From VRUE01 sp963697915 (GTDB lineage: Bacteria; Actinomycetota; Thermoleophilia; Solirubrobacterales; 70-9): 64,000 nucleotides of DNA. Position numbers and translations under genes: made by a program. Below, piece by piece: positions 25,852-32,922 of the stretch (within the stretch, counting starts at the first letter, position 1; every line of letters begins with the position of its first letter). The notes beneath the pieces were generated by a model. The model was not told where the DNA came from and ran no database searches. It saw only the letters and a program-made list of their open reading frames with translations. The stretch spans positions 1,984,001 to 2,048,000 of the forward strand of contig OY969103.1 of assembly GCA_963697915.1 (NCBI GenBank). Direction: 5' to 3'.

Positions 25852-26642
25852 GGCATTCCGGCCGCGAAGCTGATCGACCAGACCCTCAGCGTGGAACTTG
25901 GGTGAACGGTGAGCGTGTGGCGCTCGTGGCGGGGGTGCTCGACCAGCGCGTAGAGGCCAGGCCCTGAGATCTCGATCGAGCCCAGGGTCTCGCCGTCGAG
26001 CTCGATCGCCAGCTCTCCTTCACCCTCGACCGTCGCATGAGCCCCACCCGCTTCATACGGGATCTCCAATCTGCCCCGCGAGGACTGATCCGGGAAGAGC
26101 TCGGGAGTGGGGGGCGCGACGAGCGCTCCCGGTGCGTCGGTCGGGCGCAGCGGGGCCATCGGCTCGGGCAGCGCGCGCAGCGCGTCCTGCTCGCGCAGCT
26201 CGGCCTGGATCGCCTCCTCCGTCCCCTCGTACTCGCCCTCGCCGAAGTGGAACCAGGCGAGCGAGCCGCCCTGCTTCCAGAGGAAGAGGCTGGGCCAGCC
26301 CTCGCAGCCGTAGTCGTGCCAGAGCCGGCGGTCGGCGTCGATCGCGACCGGGAACTCGATCCCGAGCCGCTCCAGGCCCGCCGCGACCGCCTCGCGCTCG
26401 GCGCCGAAGGGGAAGCGCGGTGCCTGCACGCCGATCGTCGCCAGGCCGTGCTCGGCGTAGCGCCGCGCCCACTCGGCGACGTAGGGGATGGTGCGCACGC
26501 TGTTGAGCTGGGCGAAGTCGATGAAGTGGACGAGCGCCGGCCCACCCGCGGTCAGCGCCGGCATCGACTCGGGCGCCGCGCCGACCCACTCGATTCCCTC
26601 GGGCAGGTCGGGCGAGGCGATGCTGTCGTTCTCGGGGCGCAC
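25848..26642 (-). CDS. DipZ-like thioredoxin-fold protein lacking the CxxC motif
   Basis: 264 residues from GTG 26642. The first 170 residues have the thioredoxin fold of the DipZ/TlpA group: ALVHFIDF, then RTIPYVAEWARRYAEHGLATIGVQAPRFPF, then GWPSLFLWKQGG. At the redox site, where DipZ proteins read TCINC, this protein reads QLNS, so both cysteines are gone. The C-terminal 90 residues resemble the DipZ beta-sandwich (ELAIELDGETLGSIEISGPGLYALVEHP). The cellular location is unclear, as no signal peptide follows the chosen start. TAAGTT at 26654-26659 is 11 nt before the GTG. Probably a binding or scaffold protein rather than an oxidoreductase (inference). Confidence 0.78.
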   Translation of the reverse strand: MRPENDSIASPDLPEGIEWVGAAPESMPALTAGGPALVHFIDFAQLNSVRTIPYVAEWARRYAEHGLATIGVQAPRFPFGAEREAVAAGLERLGIEFPVAIDADRRLWHDYGCEGWPSLFLWKQGGSLAWFHFGEGEYEGTEEAIQAELREQDALRALPEPMAPLRPTDAPGALVAPPTPELFPDQSSRGRLEIPYEAGGAHATVEGEGELAIELDGETLGSIEISGPGLYALVEHPRHERHTLTVHPSSTLRVWSISFAAGMP

Positions 26643-26696
26643 GGCGGCGCCGGAACTTACCTGGGTTTCACCGTCCTCCGCTAGCTTGTCCTGGCG

Positions 26697-26945
26697 ATGA
26701 TCGAGCTGATCCTCCCGGTCGTTCCGCTGCTGGCGCTGGTCGTCTCGCTGCTCTTCGGCTTCTACCCGGGCTGCGAGACGGTCGTCAGGCTGGCCGATCG
26801 GATCGCTTCGCGGGCCGCCACAAGGGCCACCGCCGCTCTCGCCGCTCTGCGGCCGCGACCGCCCGCGGCGCACGCCGTCCAAGGCGGCCTGCTGCTCGCC
26901 TTCTCGCTCTCCGGGCGCGCTCCACCGGCACGTGTGCAGTTCTAG
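26697..26945 (+). CDS. small membrane protein upstream of the cupredoxin gene
   Basis: 82 residues. Residues 1-22 (IELILPVVPLLALVVSLLFGF) form one membrane helix, followed by a basic, Ala/Arg-rich stretch and a Pro-rich end. No family recognised. TAGCTT at 26682-26687 precedes the ATG by 9 nt, with no ribosome binding site, which supports a real leaderless gene. It is 32 nt upstream of the cupredoxin lipoprotein gene on the same strand and may be co-transcribed with it. Confidence 0.6.
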   Translation: MIELILPVVPLLALVVSLLFGFYPGCETVVRLADRIASRAATRATAALAALRPRPPAAHAVQGGLLLAFSLSGRAPPARVQF

Positions 26946-26977
26946 CGCGTCCAAGCAGTGAGAAAGGAAGGCTTCGA

Positions 26978-27403
26978 ATGAGACTGAAGACGATCACCCT
27001 TGTCGCCCTGCTCGTGCTCAGCGCCGGTCTGGTGCTGACGGCCTGCGGCAGCGACGACGACAGCGGGGACACGACCGCGGCGACCACGACCGCCCAGACC
27101 ACGACCGAGGGTGCGACGACGACCGAGAAACCCGCCGAGCCGGCGATCGAGACGATCGTCGTCCGTGACGGGGCGCCGGTCGGCGGCGTGCGGGAGCTCG
27201 AGTACGACGCCGGTGAAGAGATCCGCTTCCGGGTCCGCTCCAACACGGCCGACGAGGTCCACGTGCACGGCTACGACGTCAGCAAGGAGGTCCCGGCCGG
27301 CGGCTCGGCGACGCTCTCCTTCCCGGCCGACATCGAAGGCATCTTCGAGGCCGAGCTGCACGGCAGCGGCGAACAGATCGCCGAGATCCGCGTCAACCCG
27401 TGA
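26978..27403 (+). CDS. cupredoxin-like lipoprotein
   Basis: 141 residues. The lipoprotein signal ends in LTAC near residue 23. A Thr-rich linker (TTAATTTAQTTTEGATTTEKP) leads to a cupredoxin-like beta-sandwich: VRDGAPVGGVRELEYDAGEEIRFRVRSNTADEVHVHGYDV, then PADIEGIFEAELHG. Histidines in VHVHGY and ELHG are at typical copper-ligand positions, though the usual Cys ligand is absent. AGGAAGG before the ATG is a good ribosome binding site. The stop overlaps the next start as GTGA, so the following membrane protein is co-translated and probably a functional partner. Confidence 0.82.
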   Translation: MRLKTITLVALLVLSAGLVLTACGSDDDSGDTTAATTTAQTTTEGATTTEKPAEPAIETIVVRDGAPVGGVRELEYDAGEEIRFRVRSNTADEVHVHGYDVSKEVPAGGSATLSFPADIEGIFEAELHGSGEQIAEIRVNP

Positions 27404-28800
27404 GCCTCGACCTCCTTCCCTACGCGCACGCGCTGGTCGCCCGGCAGGACCTGCCGATCCCGGCCTGGCTGTTCGCCTGGGGGGCGTCGATCGTCCTGAT
27501 CGTCTCCTTCTTCGCGCTCTCGGTCGGCTGGCGCGAGCCCCGCTTCGAGAAGGACCGTTGGCGCCCGCTCGGGGCGGGGCTCTCCCGCGCCCTGCTCGGC
27601 CTGCCGATGCAGATCGCCTGCGGCGCGATCGGGGTCTTCCTGCTCGGCGTCGCCGTCTACGCCGGCCTGCGCGGCACCGAAGCGCCGGATCGCAACTTCA
27701 CCCTCACCTTCCTCTTCGTCACCTGCTGGCTCGGCTTCCCGCTCTTCAGCGTCTTCCTCGGCGACGTCTTCCGGCCCTTCAACCCGTGGCGCGCGGTCGG
27801 GCGGGTCGCCGGCGCGGGCTTCACCGCGCTGGCTGGGCAGCGCCCGTCCCACCTCGCCTACCCGCGGTGGCTCGGCCGCTGGCCGGCTGCCGTCGGCCTC
27901 GTCGCCGTCGTCTGGCTGGAGATCGTCTACGGGGTCAGCGGCGGCGTCGCCGTCGGCCTCTCGCCGGACGCGGCCACGCAGGCGGCGATCGTCTACACGG
28001 GCTACACGCTGCTGATGATGGGCCTCTTCGGGACCGAGACCTGGTGCCGCAACGGCGAGGTCTTCTCGGTCTACTTCGGCATGTTCGGCCAGCTCGGGAT
28101 CTTCGAGGCGCGCGACGGCCGCCTCGGCCGCCGCCGCCCCTTCTCAGCCGCGACCAAGTGGGCGACCGTGCCCGGCTCGGCCGCCGTCGTGATCGCCTCG
28201 ATCGCCACCACCAGCTTCGACGGCGCCTCCGAGGGCGCCTTCAAGGGGGCGCTGGAGAACACCTTCGAAACCCTGGTCGACGCCGGCCTCAGCATCACCG
28301 CCGCGGTTCGCGCCGGCGACACGCTCTTCATCCTGATCAGCCTCCTCGGCGTCGCCCTGATCTACTTGATCGGCGTGCGCGGGATGGCCTCGGTTGGCGG
28401 CGCGCCGCCGCTGCGGAAACTGTGGAGCGGCTTCGCCCACACCCTGATCCCGATCGCCTTCGCCTACCTCGTCGCCCACTACTTCAGCCTCTTCGTCTTC
28501 CAGGAGCAGGCCCAGTTCACCTACCTGCTCTCCGACCCGCTGGGGACCGGCTCGACCGACCTCTTCGGCACCGCCTCCTCGGGGATCGACTTCCGTATCC
28601 TCAGCGCCAACGCGATCTGGTACGTCCAGGTCGGCGGCCTCGTCGTCGGTCACGTGATCGCGCTGACCCTCGCCCACGACCGCGCCACCGCCTACTGGGG
28701 CGATTACCGCCAGGCTGCCCGCTCGCAGTACTGGATGCTGGCCGTGATGGTCGCCTTCACCTGCTTCGGGATGTACCTGCTCTCGGTGGCCAACGAGTAG
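27400..28800 (+). CDS. polytopic membrane protein paired with the cupredoxin
   Basis: 466 residues from GTG, with about 9-10 hydrophobic helices. Conserved-looking loops include VFRPFNPWRAVGRV, GTETWCRNGEVFSVYFGMFGQLGIFE and AHYFSLFVFQEQAQ. His and Met are present within helices, so metal or haem binding is possible but not shown. No characterised family recognised; similar actinobacterial proteins are mostly annotated as hypothetical. Translationally coupled to the cupredoxin lipoprotein (4-nt overlap) and followed 27 nt later by a 51-residue membrane protein, so the three look like one membrane-complex operon (inference). Confidence 0.75.
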   Translation: MSLDLLPYAHALVARQDLPIPAWLFAWGASIVLIVSFFALSVGWREPRFEKDRWRPLGAGLSRALLGLPMQIACGAIGVFLLGVAVYAGLRGTEAPDRNFTLTFLFVTCWLGFPLFSVFLGDVFRPFNPWRAVGRVAGAGFTALAGQRPSHLAYPRWLGRWPAAVGLVAVVWLEIVYGVSGGVAVGLSPDAATQAAIVYTGYTLLMMGLFGTETWCRNGEVFSVYFGMFGQLGIFEARDGRLGRRRPFSAATKWATVPGSAAVVIASIATTSFDGASEGAFKGALENTFETLVDAGLSITAAVRAGDTLFILISLLGVALIYLIGVRGMASVGGAPPLRKLWSGFAHTLIPIAFAYLVAHYFSLFVFQEQAQFTYLLSDPLGTGSTDLFGTASSGIDFRILSANAIWYVQVGGLVVGHVIALTLAHDRATAYWGDYRQAARSQYWMLAVMVAFTCFGMYLLSVANE

Positions 28801-28827
28801 GGGGCGAGCGGGGGTACTCTGGGGGAG

Positions 28828-28983
28828 ATGCTCCCGCTCGCCCACGCAGGTCACTACCTCTGGGTGCTCTACCTGCCGCCGGTCCTGGTCGTGCTCGCCT
28901 CGATCGTCCGCACGACGCTGGCGGAGCGGCGCGAACGCGATACGCCAACGCGTTCTCTCTCAAATAGAGGGAGAACGCGTTAG
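28828..28983 (+). CDS. 51-residue single-helix membrane protein
   Basis: ATG 28828 to TAG 28983. After a short N-terminus (MLPLAHAGHY) residues 11-27 are a hydrophobic helix (LWVLYLPPVLVVLASIV), followed by a basic tail (RTTLAERRERD and more). TACTCT at 28815-28820 is exactly 7 nt before the ATG, matching the leaderless pattern; GGGGGAG also abuts the ATG. It follows the polytopic membrane gene by 27 nt. The His-containing N-terminus would lie on the opposite side of the membrane from the basic tail. Too small for family assignment, but position and start signals support it. Confidence 0.65.
   Translation: MLPLAHAGHYLWVLYLPPVLVVLASIVRTTLAERRERDTPTRSLSNRGRTR
28947..28981. terminator. bidirectional hairpin between convergent genes
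   Basis: Arms AACGCGTTCTC and GAGAACGCGTT pair perfectly; a G-T pair and three more pairs extend the stem toward an AAATA loop. It lies in the 3' end of the small membrane gene and abuts the sufD stop, so it could end transcription from both sides. No T-tract. Confidence 0.6.
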
Positions 28984-30140
28984 AGGATCTCGCTGAGGCG
29001 CTGCTCGAGCGCCGCCGAGATCTCCTCGCGCACCGGGCCCTCGGCCAGCCGTTCGACCAGCGACTCGAGGAAGCCCTCGATGATCACCTGCTTGGCGACC
29101 GCCGGGTCGAGTCCGCGCGAGGTCAGGTAGAAGAGCTGCTCCTTGTCGATCTGGGCGATCGCCGCGGCGTGCGTGCAGCGCACGTCGTCGGCTTCGATCT
29201 CGAGGCCCGGGATCGAGTCGGCGTGGGCGTCGGGGGAGAGCAGCAGGTTGCGGCTCTCCTGGAAGGCGTCGGTTCCCTGGGCGCCGGGGTCGACCCGGAT
29301 CATGCCGCGCCAGACCGAGGTTGCGCCGGCGGCGAGGACGCCGCGGAAGGCGAGGTCGGAGAAGGTGTTCGGCGCCGCGTGCTCCTGGGTCGTGTCGTAG
29401 TCGAGGTGCTGGCCCGGGCCGCCGGCATAGCCGCCCGTCACCCGCGCCTCGGAGCCCGGCCCGGCGAGGTTGGTCTCCATCCGCACCTTGCCGCGCCCCG
29501 AGCCGAAGCCGAGCGCGGTCCAGTCGAGGCGGGCGTCGCGCTCGACCTGGGCGCGCTGGGTGGCGAAGATCCAGGCTCGCTCGGAGATGTCCTGGGTCGA
29601 GACGTAGCGCAGCGTCGCCGCCTGGCCGACGTGCAGCTCGACCACCGAGTTGAGCAGGGCGTCGGTCTCGTCGCCGGCCGAGCCGCAGTGCTCCCAGACC
29701 TCCGCCTCGGCTCCCTCCTCGAGCACGATCACCGTGCGCCAGGAGACCGCGACGCCGTCCTCGTCGAGCGGCAGCTCGACCTTGATCGGCTCGGCAACCG
29801 TCACCCCGGCCGGGACGTGGACCAGGACGCCGTCGCGCCAGCCCGCCTCGTTACGGGCGACGAACGGGTCCTCGACCGGGACCAGCGAGCCGAGCCGCTC
29901 CCGCAGAAGCTCCGCGTGCGACTCCAGCGCCGCCGCCAGGGGCAGCACCGTCGCCCCCTCGCCGCCCTCGATCGCGGCGCTCGGCGCCATCTCGGCGTAG
30001 GCGTCGAGGTCGAGCCCGGAGAGGTCGGTGAATTCCCACCCCTTCGCTTTCTGGTCGGGAAGGGGGAGGCTCTGCGCGAGAGAGGCGCCCTTGCGGCGCC
30101 TCTCCTCCAGCCAGGCCGGTGCGGTCGCGACCTCAGCCAA
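28980..30140 (-). CDS. sufD: Fe-S cluster assembly protein SufD
   Basis: 386 residues from a TTG start. The SufBD beta-helix core is recognisable: WRTVIVLEEGAEAEVWEHCGS, LDYDTTQEHAAPNTFSDLAFRGVL, DAFQESRNLLLSPDAHADSIPGLEIEADDVRCTHAAAIAQIDKEQLFYLTSRGLD. The His in CTHAA is the conserved residue that works with SufB. SufD forms the SufBC2D scaffold complex. The TTG (ATTGGCTGAG context) overlaps the end of sufB by 8 nt. sufC lies 8 kb away instead of next to it. The N-terminus (WLEERRRKGASLAQ) matches the family. Confidence 0.94.
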   Translation of the reverse strand: MAEVATAPAWLEERRRKGASLAQSLPLPDQKAKGWEFTDLSGLDLDAYAEMAPSAAIEGGEGATVLPLAAALESHAELLRERLGSLVPVEDPFVARNEAGWRDGVLVHVPAGVTVAEPIKVELPLDEDGVAVSWRTVIVLEEGAEAEVWEHCGSAGDETDALLNSVVELHVGQAATLRYVSTQDISERAWIFATQRAQVERDARLDWTALGFGSGRGKVRMETNLAGPGSEARVTGGYAGGPGQHLDYDTTQEHAAPNTFSDLAFRGVLAAGATSVWRGMIRVDPGAQGTDAFQESRNLLLSPDAHADSIPGLEIEADDVRCTHAAAIAQIDKEQLFYLTSRGLDPAVAKQVIIEGFLESLVERLAEGPVREEISAALEQRLSEIL

Positions 30141-31566
30141 TTGAACCCTCCATCTGCAGCTCGATCAGGCGGTTGAGCTCGACCGCGTACTCCATCGGCA
30201 GCTCCTTGGTGACCGGCTCGATGAAGCCGTTGACGATCATCTTCGAGGCCTCCTCCTCGTCGAGCCCGCGGCTCTGCAGGTAGAAGACCTGCTCGTCGCC
30301 GATTTTCGAGACGGTCGCCTCGTGGCCGACGTCGGCGTCGTTCTCCCCGATCCGGATCGTCGGGTAGGTGTCCGAGCGCGAGTCCTCGTCGAGCAGCAGC
30401 GCGTCGCAGACGACCTTGGAGCGCGACTCGGTCGCGCCGTCGGCGACCTCGAGCAGGCCGCGGTAGGTGCTGCGCCCGCCGTCCTTGGAGATCGACTTGG
30501 AGAAGATCGACGACGAGGTGCGCGGCGCGGCGTGGATGATCTTGCCGCCGGCGTCCTGGTGCTGGCCCTGGCCGGCGAAGGCGATCGAGAGGATCTCGCC
30601 GTGGGCTTCGGGCCCGAGCAGGTAGATCGAGGGGTACTTCATCGTCAGTTTCGAGCCGAGGTTGCAGTCGACCCACTCCATCGTCGCCTTCTCCTCGGCG
30701 ATCGCTCGCTTGGTGACCAGGTTGTAGACGTTCTGCGACCAGTTCTGCACGGTGGTGTAGCGGACCCGGGAGCTCGGTTTGGCGACGATCTCGACCACCG
30801 CCGAGTGCAGCGAGTCGGTCGAGTAGACCGGCGCCGTGCAGCCCTCGATGTAGTGGACGTCGGCGCCCTCCTCGCAGATGATCAGCGTGCGCTCGAACTG
30901 GCCCATGTTCTCGGTGTTGATCCGGAAGTAGGCCTGCAGCGGCATCTCGACTTTGACCCCGGCCGGGACGTAGACGAAGGAGCCGCCCGACCAGACCGCC
31001 GAGTTGAGCGCCGCCAGTTTGTTGTCGTTGGGCGGGATCACCGTCGCCCAGTACTGGCGGACGAGGTCCTCGTGCTCGCGCAGCGCCGTGTCCATGTCGG
31101 TGAAGATCACGCCCTGGGCCTCGAGCTTCTCGTTTACCTGGTGGTAGACGACCTCGGACTCGTACTGGGCGCCGACCCCGGCGAGGAATTTGCGCTCCGC
31201 CTCGGGGATGCCGAGCCGGTCGAAGGTGTTTTTGATGTCCTCGGGGACCTCGCTCCAGTCGCGGCTGTTCTTTTCCGAGGCGCGCACGAAGTAGTGGATG
31301 TCGTCGAAGTCGATCTGGTGCAGGTTGCCGCCCCAGGTCGGCGTCGGGCGGCTTTCGAAGTGCTCCAGCGCCTTCAGCCGGAACTCGCGCATCCAGGCCG
31401 GCTCGTCCTTGTACTCGGAGATCGACTCGACGATCTCGCGCGAGAGGCCCTTGGGGGCCTTGTAGGCGTAGTCGCCCTCCGGGTCGTGGAAGCCGAACTT
31501 CTCCTTGTAGTCGGCGTTGATGCCGGCAAGCTCTCTTTTCTCTGCGACTGCCTCGGGCGTTGCCAT
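30133..31566 (-). CDS. sufB: Fe-S cluster assembly protein SufB
   Basis: 477 residues from ATG 31566. Highly conserved SufB segments: YYWATVIPP-type motif (RQYWATVIPPNDNKLAALNSAVWSG in pieces), FERTLIICEEGADVHYIEGCTAP, NWSQNVYNLVTKRA and MKYPSIYLLGPEAHGEI. The Cys in EGCTAP is a candidate sulfur acceptor or cluster residue. With SufC and SufD it builds Fe-S clusters de novo. It starts 4 nt after the Rieske gene ends and overlaps sufD, so the three form one operon. An upstream in-frame start at 31632 lies inside the Rieske gene and is not used. Confidence 0.96.
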   Translation of the reverse strand: MATPEAVAEKRELAGINADYKEKFGFHDPEGDYAYKAPKGLSREIVESISEYKDEPAWMREFRLKALEHFESRPTPTWGGNLHQIDFDDIHYFVRASEKNSRDWSEVPEDIKNTFDRLGIPEAERKFLAGVGAQYESEVVYHQVNEKLEAQGVIFTDMDTALREHEDLVRQYWATVIPPNDNKLAALNSAVWSGGSFVYVPAGVKVEMPLQAYFRINTENMGQFERTLIICEEGADVHYIEGCTAPVYSTDSLHSAVVEIVAKPSSRVRYTTVQNWSQNVYNLVTKRAIAEEKATMEWVDCNLGSKLTMKYPSIYLLGPEAHGEILSIAFAGQGQHQDAGGKIIHAAPRTSSSIFSKSISKDGGRSTYRGLLEVADGATESRSKVVCDALLLDEDSRSDTYPTIRIGENDADVGHEATVSKIGDEQVFYLQSRGLDEEEASKMIVNGFIEPVTKELPMEYAVELNRLIELQMEGSIG

Positions 31567-31570
31567 GGCG

Positions 31571-31897
31571 TCAGACCTCCAAGACGATGTTGTCGTCCAC
31601 GACGGTCGCCGTGAACGTCTGCACCGGAGCATAGGCGGGGAGCGTTTTCGGCCTGCCGGTGGTCAGGTCGAAGAGCGAGCCGTGACGGGGGCACTCGACC
31701 GTGCAGGTCGCGGCGTCGAACTCGCCCTCGGCGAGCGGGCCGTCGTCGTGCGAGCAGCGGTCCTCGATCGCGTAGAGCTTCCCATCGCAGTTGAAGACGC
31801 CGATCTTCTCGCCCTCGTGCTCGACCAGGCGCATCGTGCCGGGCGGCAGCTCGGCGAGTGGGCAGACGGGTATCGAGGTTCCAGCGGTGTCGGTCAA
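31571..31897 (-). CDS. Rieske-type 2Fe-2S ferredoxin of the suf operon
   Basis: 108 residues from TTG 31897. The Rieske ligands are Cys48 and His50 in DRCSHDDGPL and Cys69 and His72 in ECPRHGSLFD. This is the small soluble ferredoxin type of dioxygenase systems and of actinobacterial suf operons; it may supply electrons for cluster assembly. First gene of the Rieske-sufB-sufD operon. Three of the suf genes here (this one, sufD, sufC) use TTG starts. A TAGGATT motif, shared with the rrf2 promoter, lies about 60 nt upstream of the start. Confidence 0.92.
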   Translation of the reverse strand: MTDTAGTSIPVCPLAELPPGTMRLVEHEGEKIGVFNCDGKLYAIEDRCSHDDGPLAEGEFDAATCTVECPRHGSLFDLTTGRPKTLPAYAPVQTFTATVVDDNIVLEV

Positions 31898-31954
31898 GAG
31901 GCTCGTTACTCCCCCGCAAGGATGCGGTGTAGGTGCGGTTAGTGCGGGTTGAGA

Positions 31955-31977
31955 CTTAATCCTACTTCTATGGTCGG
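31955..31977 (-). promoter_or_regulatory. Suf-regulon promoter/operator copy A, upstream of the Rieske-sufBD operon
   Basis: On the minus strand it reads CCGAC, six variable bases, then AAGTAGGATTAAG. It matches the element before rrf2 (39742-39764) at CCGAC and AGTAGGATT and AG, 16 of 23 positions. TAGGAT would be the -10. It is the best candidate site for the Rrf2-family regulator encoded at 39259-39735. Confidence 0.6.
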
Positions 31978-32081
31978 ATTTTAACGAGCCCGGCGGCCGG
32001 GCAGTGCCAAGATCGAGGCAGCGATGAGATTCGCTCCGAGTGGCGGTCTTTGTTGCCGAACCCCCAACGAAGGAGCAAGCG

Positions 32082-32882
32082 ATGAGCGAGAGAACCAGTT
32101 ACGAGCCAGGCACCCCCTGCTGGATCGACCTCAGCACCCCCGACCAGGACGCCGCCGCGGAGTTCTACGGCGCCCTCTTCGGGTGGAGCGTCGAGGCCGA
32201 CGAGAACGCCGAGGAGACCGGCGGCTACCGCGTCGCGATGCTGAGGGAGAAGGGGATCGGCGGCGTGATGAAGACGATGGAGGAGGGCCAGCCGCCGGCC
32301 TGGTCGACCTACATCGCGGTCGCCGACGCCGACGCCACGGTGGCCAAGGCCAAGGAGGCCGGCGGCGAGGTGATGTTCGAGCCGATGGACGTCCTCGACT
32401 ACGGCCGCATGGCGTTCATCGTCGATCCCACCGGGGCCGTTCTCGGCCTCTGGCAGCCGGGGAAGAACATCGGCGCCGGTCTCGTCAACGAGCCCGGGGC
32501 GCTTTCCTGGAACGAGCTCAACAGCCGTGACCTGGAGGCGGCGAAGCGGTTCTACGGCGCCGTGTTCGGCTGGGCCTTCGACGACGAACACCGCGGCGAA
32601 GGGCCGGGCTACACGACGATCCTGCTCGACGGCAACCCGGTCGGCGGCATGCTCGACCTGGCTGCGGCGGAGGTGCCCGACGAGGTCCCCGCCCACTGGC
32701 AGGTCTACTTCGCGACCGAGGACGCCGACGCGGCCGTCGAGACCACGAAGCAGGGCGGCGGCGGCGTCATGGTCGAGCCGTTCGACACCCCGGTGGGGCG
32801 GATCGCGATCGTCCACGACCCGTTCGGGGCGAGCTTCGGGGTGGTCGCGCTGAGCGAGGAGACGCAGGCCGAAGCGCCGTAG
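32082..32882 (+). CDS. two-domain VOC protein, CFP32 (Rv0577)-like
   Basis: 266 residues with two VOC domains (about 8-125 and 135-258). It begins ERTSYEPGTPCWIDLSTPDQDAAAEFYGALFGW, and the second half repeats the theme (WNELNSRDLEAAKRFYGAVFGW). Overall order and phrasing resemble the mycobacterial secreted antigen CFP32, a glyoxalase-fold protein without settled enzymatic role. AAGGAG lies 7 nt before the ATG, a standard ribosome binding site. Divergent from the Rieske-suf operon across 184 bp that hold its promoter and the suf operator; nothing else was seen there. Confidence 0.87.
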   Translation: MSERTSYEPGTPCWIDLSTPDQDAAAEFYGALFGWSVEADENAEETGGYRVAMLREKGIGGVMKTMEEGQPPAWSTYIAVADADATVAKAKEAGGEVMFEPMDVLDYGRMAFIVDPTGAVLGLWQPGKNIGAGLVNEPGALSWNELNSRDLEAAKRFYGAVFGWAFDDEHRGEGPGYTTILLDGNPVGGMLDLAAAEVPDEVPAHWQVYFATEDADAAVETTKQGGGGVMVEPFDTPVGRIAIVHDPFGASFGVVALSEETQAEAP

Positions 32883-32922
32883 TCCGGAATGGCGGCGCGG
32901 GGGCCGAATAGGCTTCCGCGCC

